From assembly GCA_049790855.1 (NCBI GenBank), contig JBAQZJ010000246.1:1-37560 (forward strand): DNA of 37,560 nt. Reading direction: 5' to 3'. Source of the stretch: JACCRE01 sp049790855. GTDB taxonomy: Bacteria > Planctomycetota > Planctomycetia > Planctomycetales > Planctomycetaceae. Below are positions 27,304-34,589 of this stretch, in pieces (positions within the stretch are counted from its first letter, which is position 1; each line of letters starts with the position of its first letter). A program made the position numbers and the translations under genes. The notes below the pieces were generated by a model that had not been told where the DNA came from, ran no database searches, and saw nothing but the letters and a program-made list of their open reading frames with translations.

Positions 27304-28575
27304 CTCGGGGTCTCCGGTTCGGTGAGCGAGAGTTTCAAAGAGCCTGCGACGGCGAGCGAGGTTGCGTTGGATCGATTGGAACTTGTTTGCGGCGTCGTCA
27401 CAGAGATTCACGGCCTTCGTATCGCGGTGAAGAAAGACCGCCGCTTCTCGCGATTGAAGGCTCTTCCCGAAATATGCGTACCACGGCGTCCTCGGACCAT
27501 CGAGCAGCGCTCGCACCAAACCCTCGACGAACAGTGGATGTCGATAGGACGCCTTGACGGCTCGGTATTCTTCGCGCCGCCGCGGATCGGCGGCGATGCG
27601 AGTCAATCCACGGCTTTTGGCGTTCTGGCCCTCCTTGACCATCGCCGCGACTTCGACGCCACGGATCGACGCGGGATAGCCGTCGCCGGCCGCGTCGCCC
27701 GCCAGGGCGATCAGATCCTCCATCAATTCAAGCGCCCCTTGCTGCGGCAGGGCGATGAGAGCATCGGGAGGGAAACCTCCGAGCAGTCGGGAGCCGGGTT
27801 TCGGCACCGGCAGCCGGCGGAGCATTCTGGGGTAATGCGAACGGAACGACTTCAGGTCGCTCACGTCGGGCACGGCGAGCGCGTAACCGTCGGCCGAGGC
27901 TTTGCCGTCGCGATCGAGCGTCACCGGAACGAACGTCAGCGTCGTCAGCGGCCAAAAATGCAGCAGCAGGTTCTCTTCGACGCGGCCCTGAAAGGGCACG
28001 GTCTCGGCATTCACCGCTTGCGCACCCAGCAGCAACGCGCCGGAGAGTTCATCCAGAACCGGCTGCTGTTTCGACGCCGCTTTCGCCAGATCCTTCCAGG
28101 CGTTTGGCCCTTCGGCGCACGGCTTGCCGTCGGCGCGGGCGTTGAAGGGGATTCGCGTCGTCGGTCGCCCGCGAGGGATCGCCCAGAGCATCCGCCGCCA
28201 CAGGTTCAGCCAGAAGCCGTCACCATCGGCGAGGTGATGCTTCAGAAAGTGACCGGCCGGCTTGACGACGTCGAACTCCTTCTTACCGTCGGAAACAGTT
28301 TGCTTTCGCGCGTCATACAGATGGTCGAACAGCTCCCTCAGCCCCGCCTCGGTGAACGTCACCGTCACCTCGTCGCGGCCGATCTCGCCGAGCATCTGGC
28401 CGGCGCCGCCGTCCGGATCGGACTGCCTCAGAAAATCGAGTTCCAACACCAGCCCGGCCAGACCGGCGCGATGCTGGACGGTCGGCAGAGCCGAAAGGCG
28501 ATAGGGGACGGGAATCGCGTCCACTGCGGCTTTTTTCGCTTTGACAGGTTTCTTCGTGGAGGCTTTCTTCGCCAT
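26866..28575 (-). CDS. cas8: Cas8-type large subunit (Cmx8-like)
   Basis: A 569-residue protein in the position of the Cascade large subunit, which reads the PAM and recruits Cas3. A Lys-rich N-terminus (MAKKASTKKPVKAKKAA) precedes VPYRLSALPTVQHRAGLAGL, which resembles the Cmx8 proteins of MYXAN-type systems. Segments such as LWRRMLWAIPRGRPTTRIPF and PGSRLLGGFPPDALIALP follow. The C-terminal ~145 residues are strongly helical and charged and may also be made separately (see the internal start at 27303). The ATG at 28575 is two bases after the cas3 stop; the much longer open frame upstream runs antisense-like through cas3 and is rejected. Sequence similarity among Cas8 proteins is low, so context carries much of the call. 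Confidence 0.8.
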   Translation of the reverse strand: MAKKASTKKPVKAKKAAVDAIPVPYRLSALPTVQHRAGLAGLVLELDFLRQSDPDGGAGQMLGEIGRDEVTVTFTEAGLRELFDHLYDARKQTVSDGKKEFDVVKPAGHFLKHHLADGDGFWLNLWRRMLWAIPRGRPTTRIPFNARADGKPCAEGPNAWKDLAKAASKQQPVLDELSGALLLGAQAVNAETVPFQGRVEENLLLHFWPLTTLTFVPVTLDRDGKASADGYALAVPDVSDLKSFRSHYPRMLRRLPVPKPGSRLLGGFPPDALIALPQQGALELMEDLIALAGDAAGDGYPASIRGVEVAAMVKEGQNAKSRGLTRIAADPRRREEYRAVKASYRHPLFVEGLVRALLDGPRTPWYAYFGKSLQSREAAVFLHRDTKAVNLCDDAANKFQSIQRNLARRRRLFETLAHRTGDPEMKQQSKQRSLEEVIYDLARVHVEVRALNRLGKTDDEAKKLRRSRKDRNEGEAFPGIEKQQYATEKEKACTEFFLSFRSRRGHDFVADFCNRFGPFEDTFLTRAEYLDLARELQRPAADGEPETTQSGPDRIKTLSLLALSALSGR

Positions 28576-28577
28576 GG

Positions 28578-31025
28578 TCACGCCTCCTCCGGCTTGCGGA
28601 AGCCGAGTGCCGGGTGATACAGGTCGTCCCGCGCCACCGCGAGATACGGCGGCAGCGACGACAGAGCCTTTCGCTCTTCGGCGGAGACGCGGCACTCCTT
28701 CGGCCACCGCGGCACCGGCAGTAGGTATTTCGGTTGTTCTTTCTTGTTTTTGTCCGCCTCCAGATAGGCGGCCACGTCCCTCCGCAACACTGCCGTCTCG
28801 GTGAATTGCTCGATATCGCGGAACGTATCCTCGCCGCTCATTGCATATGGACCGCTCTCGAAGAACTGACACGGACGGAACGGCTCGCTTTTGTCGGATC
28901 GACAACAGTCGGCAAGCCGCTCGGCCAGTTCGCTTTGGCTGATGGTCGCGCCGTCGAGTTGTTTCAGGCCGTCGCCTCCCTTGAGAAACAGATCGACGCC
29001 GAACAGGTCGTCGCCGTCGTAGGGTGCGTCTTTCGCGGGCGAATAGATCAGCACGTCTCCGGTGCGTTTCCCGTGACGGGCACAGCGACCCATTCGTTGG
29101 ACAAGGGCCGTGATCGGCGCACGCTCCGTCACCAGAAGGTCGGCGTCGAGGTCTAATGACATTTCACAGACCTGGGTCGTCACCGCGACGACAGCGCGGG
29201 CGTTCTTGAAGGCGGCGAGGACTGCCCGATGCCGTTCACGGCGATCGAGTGTGCGGAACCGGCTGTGATAGCAGTGCATAGCCGCGCCGGCGGCGGATAT
29301 TGAAGTCGCCCCTTTCGGCAAGTCTGCGAATGCCAGGTTTGCCAATCGCAGGACGATCGCCTGCGCCCGGTCAACCGTATTGACAACCCACAGTACCTTT
29401 TGCTTCTTCCGAATCGCCTCTTCGACTCGCTCGAACACCGCCGCCGGCGGTTCGTCGTTCTCAGATGCCGCATCGAGCACATTGACGCGGTAGCGAGGGT
29501 GATCGGCCTGACCGTGCAGTTCCGTCTCGCGCGGGTCGGCGGAAGGGTCGAACGCCTCCGTGTCGAGAGCTTGTTCAAGCTCCTTCTGCCGCTTCGGGGG
29601 CAGCGTCGCCGTCATGCACAGCACTGGAACATCGCAATGTTTGAGGAACTCCCGCAGAGCCGAGAACATGCGGGTGTCGAAGCTATGAACCTCGTCGATC
29701 ACGACGACCGAATCGGCGAGCACCGGCAAGCGGCAGACGGAGCCATAGTCGTACTGTACGAAGGCAAGAAACTGATCGACCGTCGCGGCGAAGACTCGCT
29801 TGCCCCAGTCACGCAAAGCATACAGCCGCTCGTCGCCGCCGAACTGCTTGTGGTGACGCGGGTCGGCCTCGCCCGGCTCGAACGGGTTGCGGAACAACCC
29901 GTCGAGATCGAACGCGGCGGTGCCGTGGACGAGCGCGGCGTCGGCTTCTGGAGCGTGCGAAACGTAGTCCTTGAATCCTTCGGTCGCGGTTGCACGAGTC
30001 GGATAAAGGAAGAGGACGTGTCCCGCTTCTCGGACGGCGAGACGGCCCTCGACCCATTTCCACGCTGCCAGCGTCTTGCCGGCACCGCAGGGGGCGATCA
30101 ACAGCGCTCGATCACCGAGTTTGCGGCAATCGTTCTGCCACCGTCGAAGGCTCTTGATCCCCTTTTCCTTCTTGCGTTCTTCGATGACCGCCTTCGCAAT
30201 GAATTCCGCTGTGCAACGTTCTTTGTCGGTGAAGGCTTTTCGAATCCATTCGGGAATGCCGTGCTGCGTTCGCGGCAGGGCGGAGCCGGCGGAGTCAGCA
30301 GCGATCAGGCCGCAGCGGACCGCACGCATCAAGCGCTGCTCGTTTTCATGTGCCTGTACATCAAGCCGGTCAGACAACTTTTCCAGCCGCTCTCGGAGAT
30401 CGCGGCGGGCGGCGGCCATATCGAGACAACCCGGCAACCCGTCCGTCCCCCAAGCCCAGAACCGCGGCATGTCGCCGGCCGGCGGCGGTTCGATTCCGGC
30501 AGCCTTGCCGAGATGATCGGCCAGATAGGCGAAGTCCTGCTCTTCCGAGAATATTTCGACAAGCTCACCGTCGCCTTGTTTCTGAGCGATGTTCTGCGGT
30601 GAGAGTCGCAGATGGTGCGACAGAGCCGCCGCGAGGACGATGTCGGCGTCCTCGATTGATCCGGCGGCGCTCGTCAACCAGTCGCTCCATGAGGGCACGG
30701 CGGAGAACAGCAACCCCGTCAAATGTTCGTGCCGAATGAGTTGACTGCCACGGTACGACAGAGCCGCCAGGAATCCATCGTTCGCCTTGCCGAGGTCATG
30801 TATCGATGTCGCGAGCCGACCCAGCCGGAGAAAGCGAAGCGCATCCGCATCGTCGAGACGGAAGAATCGCAGCCACGCTGTACGCAGAGCCGTTGGCTCG
30901 CTTGCGGTGCCGAACAAGGAGTCGAAGGCGTCGACGACGTCGATCGTGTGTCCGATGAGCGTTTTCGGCTCATATCCCTTCGGAGCCGACTTGGCGAGCA
31001 GTCGCATCGCAGTCTGAACTGGCAT
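28578..31025 (-). CDS. cas3: CRISPR nuclease-helicase Cas3 (HD plus DExH)
   Basis: An 815-residue effector nuclease. The N-terminal HD domain has His26 (LIGHTIDVV), His76-Asp77 (SIHDLGK) and further histidines at 99-101. The superfamily 2 helicase has Walker A GAGKT at 314-318, DEVH at 444-447, MTATLPPKRQ and QRMGRCARHG. It unwinds and degrades DNA once Cascade has bound. The ATG at 31025 is preceded by the purine-rich GGGAAAGGGA and lies 17 bases after the cas6 stop; the ~225 extra residues of the open frame overlap cas6 and are low-complexity. Confidence 0.95.
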   Translation of the reverse strand: MPVQTAMRLLAKSAPKGYEPKTLIGHTIDVVDAFDSLFGTASEPTALRTAWLRFFRLDDADALRFLRLGRLATSIHDLGKANDGFLAALSYRGSQLIRHEHLTGLLFSAVPSWSDWLTSAAGSIEDADIVLAAALSHHLRLSPQNIAQKQGDGELVEIFSEEQDFAYLADHLGKAAGIEPPPAGDMPRFWAWGTDGLPGCLDMAAARRDLRERLEKLSDRLDVQAHENEQRLMRAVRCGLIAADSAGSALPRTQHGIPEWIRKAFTDKERCTAEFIAKAVIEERKKEKGIKSLRRWQNDCRKLGDRALLIAPCGAGKTLAAWKWVEGRLAVREAGHVLFLYPTRATATEGFKDYVSHAPEADAALVHGTAAFDLDGLFRNPFEPGEADPRHHKQFGGDERLYALRDWGKRVFAATVDQFLAFVQYDYGSVCRLPVLADSVVVIDEVHSFDTRMFSALREFLKHCDVPVLCMTATLPPKRQKELEQALDTEAFDPSADPRETELHGQADHPRYRVNVLDAASENDEPPAAVFERVEEAIRKKQKVLWVVNTVDRAQAIVLRLANLAFADLPKGATSISAAGAAMHCYHSRFRTLDRRERHRAVLAAFKNARAVVAVTTQVCEMSLDLDADLLVTERAPITALVQRMGRCARHGKRTGDVLIYSPAKDAPYDGDDLFGVDLFLKGGDGLKQLDGATISQSELAERLADCCRSDKSEPFRPCQFFESGPYAMSGEDTFRDIEQFTETAVLRRDVAAYLEADKNKKEQPKYLLPVPRWPKECRVSAEERKALSSLPPYLAVARDDLYHPALGFRKPEEA

Positions 31026-31042
31026 CTGGTCCCTTTCCCGTT

Positions 31043-31645
31043 TTAACGAATTGCGACGAACACTCCGCATCCCATGTGTCTCCGCCCACCGAGTCCGGCC
31101 TCCTGCACCCGCAACGACTCGTCCGCGGTCAGGCCTTCGATCAGCGTTTCGTAGCCGACGATTTCGCGGTCTTTGATCCGTAGGGTTCTTCGTTTGACGA
31201 CGGTGATCGTCGCGTCGTCGGAGACGGCGAGCGTTTCGTGGGCGAGTTGGCGCCGGACCGCTTCGGCGAACGATTCCGGCTCGAAGAAGCCTTTGATCGT
31301 GACCAGCCGGCTGCGGAGGGCCGGGGCGGGAATCAACGGGCGGACTTCGGGGACGCCGACCTGCACCGTCGCGTCGCCGATCCGCAGCGCGCGGCCGGCG
31401 AGCGGCAGGGCCTCGGCGATGCGGTCGACCGGCAGGCGGAGCGTCAGGCGGCTGGTCGGAGAGAGCGCCATCCGCCTTCCGCCCACCTGCCGGCCGCCGA
31501 TCGGGTGCAGGGCGTACCCGTTCTCGCCGTGAAACGCCGGCAGCAGCCGCGAGACGGCTCCGTATAGGGCATAGGCATGGTCGGCGGCGAGCGTGTCGCT
31601 GCTCAGGCAGTGAAAGGCAAGGTCGATTGAGGTGTTCAATGGCAC
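31043..31645 (-). CDS. cas6: Cas6 crRNA-processing endoribonuclease (MYXAN/Cmx6-like)
   Basis: A 200-residue Cas6. The C-terminal glycine-rich loop GLGGRRHMGCGVF is the Cas6 signature, and the N-terminus carries FHGENGYALHPIGG, whose His is a candidate catalytic residue. It would cut the pre-crRNA at the 3' foot of the ACGCC-GTCA-GGCGT hairpin and leave the TTGAGCAC handle. Its first codons overlap the end of the sigma-region-4-like gene by ten bases, which couples the two. It should also process the orphan crRNA-like element at 32368-32472. Confidence 0.85.
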   Translation of the reverse strand: MPLNTSIDLAFHCLSSDTLAADHAYALYGAVSRLLPAFHGENGYALHPIGGRQVGGRRMALSPTSRLTLRLPVDRIAEALPLAGRALRIGDATVQVGVPEVRPLIPAPALRSRLVTIKGFFEPESFAEAVRRQLAHETLAVSDDATITVVKRRTLRIKDREIVGYETLIEGLTADESLRVQEAGLGGRRHMGCGVFVAIR

Positions 31646-31920
31646 TGCACGTACTCCTCGCCAAGGGTCTTCCGAAGTCGGTTACGAGCTCGAATTGCAT
31701 CTGCGTAGATCTGCTTGTCGCTCACACGATAAGCCGCCGCGCACTCTTGGACGGAGTCGTACCGACGACTGGGCAGTTCTATCTGATGACGCACGAGCAA
31801 CGCGTCTCGCTGTCGTCGTGAAAGAACTGCGAGTGCCGCGATCACGTCGATGCGGTGGGCGACCTCCAGCTCAAGAGGCGGCCGCTCATCCCGTTTGTCA
31901 TGCGTTTCGATGGAGAGCAT
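31636..31920 (-). CDS. Small sigma-70 region 4-like DNA-binding protein
   Basis: A 94-residue protein. VIAALAVLSRRQRDALLVRH, then SVQECAAAYRVSDKQIYADAI and RARNRLRKTLG, follow the order of sigma region 4: a helix starting LSxRQR, the SxxExA helix, and the recognition helix with RARxRLRK. There is no region 2 in this frame. It lies second in the cas operon and overlaps cas6 by ten bases. It could be a transcription regulator, one half of a split sigma factor together with the gene at 31964-32227, or the 3' part of a frameshifted sigma gene. Homology is judged by pattern only. Confidence 0.5.
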   Translation of the reverse strand: MLSIETHDKRDERPPLELEVAHRIDVIAALAVLSRRQRDALLVRHQIELPSRRYDSVQECAAAYRVSDKQIYADAIRARNRLRKTLGEEYVQCH

Positions 31921-31963
31921 GGTCGTGCAATCTCAGATGGTTCCTTGACGGTGCTAAACCTGA

Positions 31964-32227
31964 TCAGGACGGCCCTTGGCGGAATCGCGCTTCCCGACGG
32001 ATCAAGTGAGTGACGTAGTGGCGAGCGTGTTTCCTCGCGAAGTGAATCGGCCTTTCGACCAACCGGTCGCCCGCGAGATTGACCAGTCCGAGTAGCGCCT
32101 CGTGAAGGACTTCTTCTGGTAGAATTGAGAAGTCGCGACACGCCCGATTGATTCGGGCAGTTGTGAGGACCGCTTTCGTGGGATCGACGAGGCGGACGAG
32201 GTTTTCTGATCGGATGTTGATGTCCAT
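31964..32227 (-). CDS. Small protein, possibly sigma region 2-like, first gene of the cas operon
   Basis: An 87-residue protein of no certain family. Its second half (LPEEVLHEALLGLVNLAGDR, then ARKHARHYVTHLIRREARF) resembles the region 2 pattern of sigma factors (EDLxQEAxLGLxxAxxRFD..., Ax.ARxxIxxxLxRExR), though without the full core-binding signature. It ends 43 bases before the region 4-like gene in another frame. It begins at the ATG 32227, 11 bases downstream of the sequence matched by the orphan guide. No good ribosome binding site is visible; TATACC just ahead of the ATG could be a -10 element of a leaderless transcript. Confidence 0.4.
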   Translation of the reverse strand: MDINIRSENLVRLVDPTKAVLTTARINRACRDFSILPEEVLHEALLGLVNLAGDRLVERPIHFARKHARHYVTHLIRREARFRQGPS

Positions 32228-32238
32228 ATGGTATAGAT

Positions 32239-32249
32239 TGCACTATTAG
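32239..32249 (-). promoter_or_regulatory. Cas operon promoter region: predicted target of the orphan guide
   Basis: On the minus strand this site reads CTAATAGTGCA, 11 bases upstream of the first ATG of the cas operon (32227). The orphan guide starts CTAATCGTGCA: positions 1-5 and 7-11 match and only position 6 differs. Beyond position 11 the match stops, which would allow binding but not interference. The base triplet 5' of the match is ATG and would be the PAM. The site covers or adjoins any promoter for the operon in 32228-32300. Confidence 0.65.
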
Positions 32250-32367
32250 CATCGCCAGAGATGCGCACTCCTTCGGATCAGACCACCGCGCGGATCGAAT
32301 TTCCAGTACTTTCCGTGACAGATTTCACGGCAATTCCAAAATTTCGCTTGACGGAGGGTCTGCGCTT

Positions 32368-32472
32368 CGGTCGTAACCTTTTATGCCACTAGGCGTTGAG
32401 CACCTAATCGTGCATCACTGCGACCCCGTGTCGAAGTTCTGTTTTTCGATGACGCCGGAAGGCGTTGCCCGC
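32368..32472 (+). ncRNA. Orphan crRNA-like RNA: degenerate repeat, 33-base guide, degenerate repeat
   Basis: Read on the plus strand (crRNA sense), 32368-32403 matches the array repeat at 20 of 36 positions, but its last 13 bases (AGGCGTTGAGCAC, the Cas6 stem 3' arm and 5' handle) are identical. The stem is kept as ATGCC-ACTA-GGCGT by one G-U wobble. 32437-32472 matches at 25 of 36 and keeps the full stem as ACGCC-GGAA-GGCGT. Between them is a 33-base guide (32404-32436) starting CTAATCGTGCA. What is conserved is just what is needed to make one mature crRNA. It is divergent from the cas operon. TTGACG at 32348-32353 is a possible -35 box; no clear -10 is seen. Confidence 0.8.
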
Positions 32473-32660
32473 TGGTAATACCACGCCAGCTCCTCCGCCT
32501 CGCTGCGGACGGCGGCGATCAGTTCGTCCGGCCCGAGGACAACGGCTTTGGTGCCGAAGCCAAGGATCCAACCATTGATCTCCTGCAATCCGGACAGGCC
32601 GAATTCGCGAAGCCGGTGGTGGAGGTCTTGTGCTCGCATCGAGCGTCGGTGTTCGTTCAT
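32415..32660 (-). pseudogene. Remnant of a WYL-family regulator (C-terminal part)
   Basis: An 81-codon frame whose middle, LREFGLSGLQEINGWILGFG followed by KAVVLGPDELIAAVRSEAEE, matches the C-terminal WCX extension of WYL-domain transcription regulators. The helix-turn-helix and WYL core are missing upstream, where all frames are broken, so this is a truncated remnant. Its last codons run antisense through the second degenerate repeat and part of the orphan guide. WYL proteins are known regulators of some CRISPR loci, so this may be a former cas regulator. Confidence 0.5.
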
Positions 32661-33218
32661 CGCGCTGAAGTCTCATTCGGCCGCAGCGTCGCTGTGATGG
32701 ACTGGTCGTAAACCTAGTCGTCGCGGTTTGTCGGCCCGAATGACGAGGGTATCCGGACGAGCGGACAGCACGTGTCCAACCTGGCGGTCGCGATACCACT
32801 TCGCCACAGGAATTGGCCCTCAAACCTCGTGATGAGCGGACGAAGTCGCGGTGATGCTTTGGCTCGATGGTAAGGCGAGCGCTCTCACGCCAGGCACGTG
32901 TTGATCGAGAGCTTCAGTACGCCGGCTCAGTGCCGACGGCGCGTTACAAACAACGGTGATTGTGACGGTCTTCGACAGAACCATACGACGCGAACCTGTC
33001 GATCGAGTGCGTTGTCTTCGATACGGGCCGCTGTCAGCGCCGCCATGCACCGAACATTGCCTGGCTGGGCTATAGCGGCGGAAAACAAACCTCGTTCAAA
33101 TCTCGTAAAAAACTTCCAGACGTTCCAGAAAAGGGGTTGCTTCTGTTCCGTGTTGACTTCATCTTGTGCCATCAAGGGTGCTCGGTGATCGGCATTCAAT
33201 TGCCGACTATCGACATTT
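32661..33218. other. Gap without recognisable gene, between WYL remnant and IS element
   Basis: I see no supportable coding region here. Open frames are short, change frame and lack family motifs; the stretch is probably decayed sequence, including the missing part of the WYL gene. The right-hand 150 bases are richer in A/T. Confidence 0.5.
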
Positions 33219-33237
33219 GTCTTTTTGGTAGTCCTCA

Positions 33238-33999
33238 CTATGTAATGGTGAGGTTGTAGTCGTTGATGAAGAATCGGAGGCAGCCGAGGTGGTTCTTCCA
33301 GCACTTCGAGAAGGCCAACGTATTGCGGGTGAAGCGGCCCAGCCGCTGCCGCACGGTGTTGTTGAATCGCTCCAGGCCGTTCATCAGCCCCGACCGCTTC
33401 GACACCGCCAGATGGTGCGGCGGCGGGATCGCCGCGGCGTAGGCCTCCCAGTGATCGGTCAGGCACAGCGCCCGGTCCCGGTAGCCCTTGGGCAGATTGT
33501 TCCAGAGTGCTTTCGCCGACGCGACGCCGCGATCGCCGACGTGCAGCCCCACGATCCGGCCGGTCCCGGCCTCCATCGCCAGCCAGACCCAGGCCTTGTG
33601 GTCTTTGCGGCCCACGAAGGACCACATCTCGTCGCAACGCAACATCACCAGCCCCCTTTTTCCGCCCCGGCCGTCGGGACTCGAAGCGGGACTCGAAGCG
33701 GGACTCGAAGCGGGACTCGGGGCGGGTGCCGAGCGGAACCTGCGGTTGACGTACTGCTGGAGCCAGAACTCCGAGACGCCCACCGCTCGTGCGATGCCGG
33801 CCAGGCTCAGCCGTTCGACGAGCAGCCGTTCGACGAGTAGCCGGTCGATGAGGGCCTTGGTCTCGTCGGAGATCTTCCGCCAGACGGCCTCCGGGGTGAA
33901 CTGCCGGCCGCAGTCCTTGCATCGCAGCCGCTGCTTGCCATTGTGGATGCGGCCGTACTTGATGACCGCGTCGCCGTGACAATCGGGGCACCGAGACAT
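33238..33999 (-). CDS. IS1-family transposase
   Basis: A 253-residue transposase made from one frame. The N-terminal zinc finger (CPDCHGDAVIKYGR, then RCKDCGRQF) and a helix-turn-helix (LSLAGIARAVGVSEFWLQQY) are followed by the DDE catalytic domain: Asp in LRCDEMWSFVG, Asp in CLTDHWEAYAA and Glu in NGLERFNNTVRQR. The ATG at 33999 (MSRCPDC) gives the family N-terminus. Two in-frame tandem expansions are visible: a 15-base duplication (33811-33840, LLVER twice) and four 12-base units (33676-33723, Ser-Pro-Ala-Ser). Confidence 0.93.
   Translation of the reverse strand: MSRCPDCHGDAVIKYGRIHNGKQRLRCKDCGRQFTPEAVWRKISDETKALIDRLLVERLLVERLSLAGIARAVGVSEFWLQQYVNRRFRSAPAPSPASSPASSPASSPDGRGGKRGLVMLRCDEMWSFVGRKDHKAWVWLAMEAGTGRIVGLHVGDRGVASAKALWNNLPKGYRDRALCLTDHWEAYAAAIPPPHHLAVSKRSGLMNGLERFNNTVRQRLGRFTRNTLAFSKCWKNHLGCLRFFINDYNLTIT
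33676..33723. repeat. Four tandem 12-base units within the transposase gene
   Basis: GGGACTCGAAGC occurs three times in a row followed by GGGACTCGGGGC. It encodes a Ser-Pro-Ala-Ser linker between the helix-turn-helix and catalytic domains. Slippage on this tract would lengthen or shorten the linker by four residues. Confidence 0.8.
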
Positions 34000-34070
34000 C
34001 GTGAACCTCCCTGACGGCCCGCACCTCCCGCCTACCAAAAACATCACTTATTGAGGACTACCGTCTTTTT

Positions 34071-34271
34071 GCGACAGAACCACTCCGCCGTCACGCTTCG
34101 GGAGGGTCTGCGATTGGAAGTCCGCTGCGCTGTTCGGGCCGCGCGCAGCCTTGGGCGTCCATGTTCGTCGCACTCTTCCGTAGGGAAGCGTGCCCGCGAC
34201 GCATGCGTCTTTGCTCCCTGCGGAACGACGCTGTTCCCATCGGCGATTGAGATTCTGCGGAGGGCCGGCTG
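34071..34271. other. Short gap between IS element and glycosyltransferase remnant
   Basis: I see no gene, RNA or repeat that I can support here. The segment GGAGGGTCTGCG near 34107 also occurs at 32354-32365 upstream of the orphan crRNA, which may reflect a shared decayed sequence. Confidence 0.35.
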
Positions 34272-34589
34272 ATGCCCCCGCGGGTCACGCTGGCGATGCT
34301 CTCCGAGAAGGACAGCCCGACGCTGGCGCGATGTCTGGAGTCCTGCGCCGATCTCGTCGACGAGATCGTGATCGTGACGCAGCCGGGGGCGTCGTCCGCA
34401 TGGAGGTCGGCGATCGATCGTTTCTCACCGAAGCTCGTCGGGTTCCTTTGGCGAGATGACTTCTGCGGTTGCTGGTTGTCCGTGTGGGCCGATCTCGGCC
34501 ATGACACGGCGCCTGGGTCATCGGTTCCGCCGCAAGGTGGATTGCCGACTGGTGCGATCTCATTCAAACAAAGAAGAGCGAGCCGATGA
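34272..34589 (+). pseudogene. Remnant of a family 2 glycosyltransferase (N-terminal fragment)
   Basis: A 105-codon frame that begins VTLAMLSEKDSPTLARCLES, then ADLVDEIVIV and RFSPKLVGFLWRDDF. This is the opening of GT2 glycosyltransferases of the CMIVKNEExxLxRCLES...DEIVVVDTGS...F.WxDDF type. The nucleotide-binding DTGSTD loop is lost (TQPGASS instead), and after residue ~70 similarity stops. It is therefore a truncated, non-functional copy. Its last four bases overlap the start of the YD-repeat gene. Confidence 0.5.

Larger units (their letters stand above)
33227..34062. mobile_element. IS1-family insertion sequence, 836 bp
   Basis: The terminal inverted repeats are GGTAGTCCTCA at the left (33227) and TGAGGACTACC at the right end (34062). 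They are flanked by identical 8-base target duplications GTCTTTTT at 33219-33226 and 34063-34070, proving a transposition event at this site. The element carries a single transposase gene on the minus strand. It is intact at both ends, so the insertion is probably recent. It sits in non-coding or decayed DNA between the CRISPR locus and a glycosyltransferase remnant. Confidence 0.93.

Noticed and set aside
28578..31700. A longer Cas3 of 1040 residues starting upstream of cas6
   Set aside because: The extra N-terminal part is antisense-like low-complexity sequence over cas6; the ATG at 31025 has a good ribosome binding site and a Cas3-type start.
31842..32252. A 136-residue frame spanning both sigma-like genes
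   Set aside because: It is Arg/Pro/Ser-rich with no motifs and is overlapped by the two better-supported frames.
32240..32400. Other short matches of the guide (CTTCG near 32271 and 32366, using the opposite guide orientation)
   Set aside because: Only five bases match, and the orientation is inconsistent with the handle and with the array transcription direction.
32927..34024. A 365-residue open frame across the IS element
   Set aside because: It is an alternative frame of the IS1 transposase and flanking DNA; the +1-shifted frame has the zinc finger and DDE residues.
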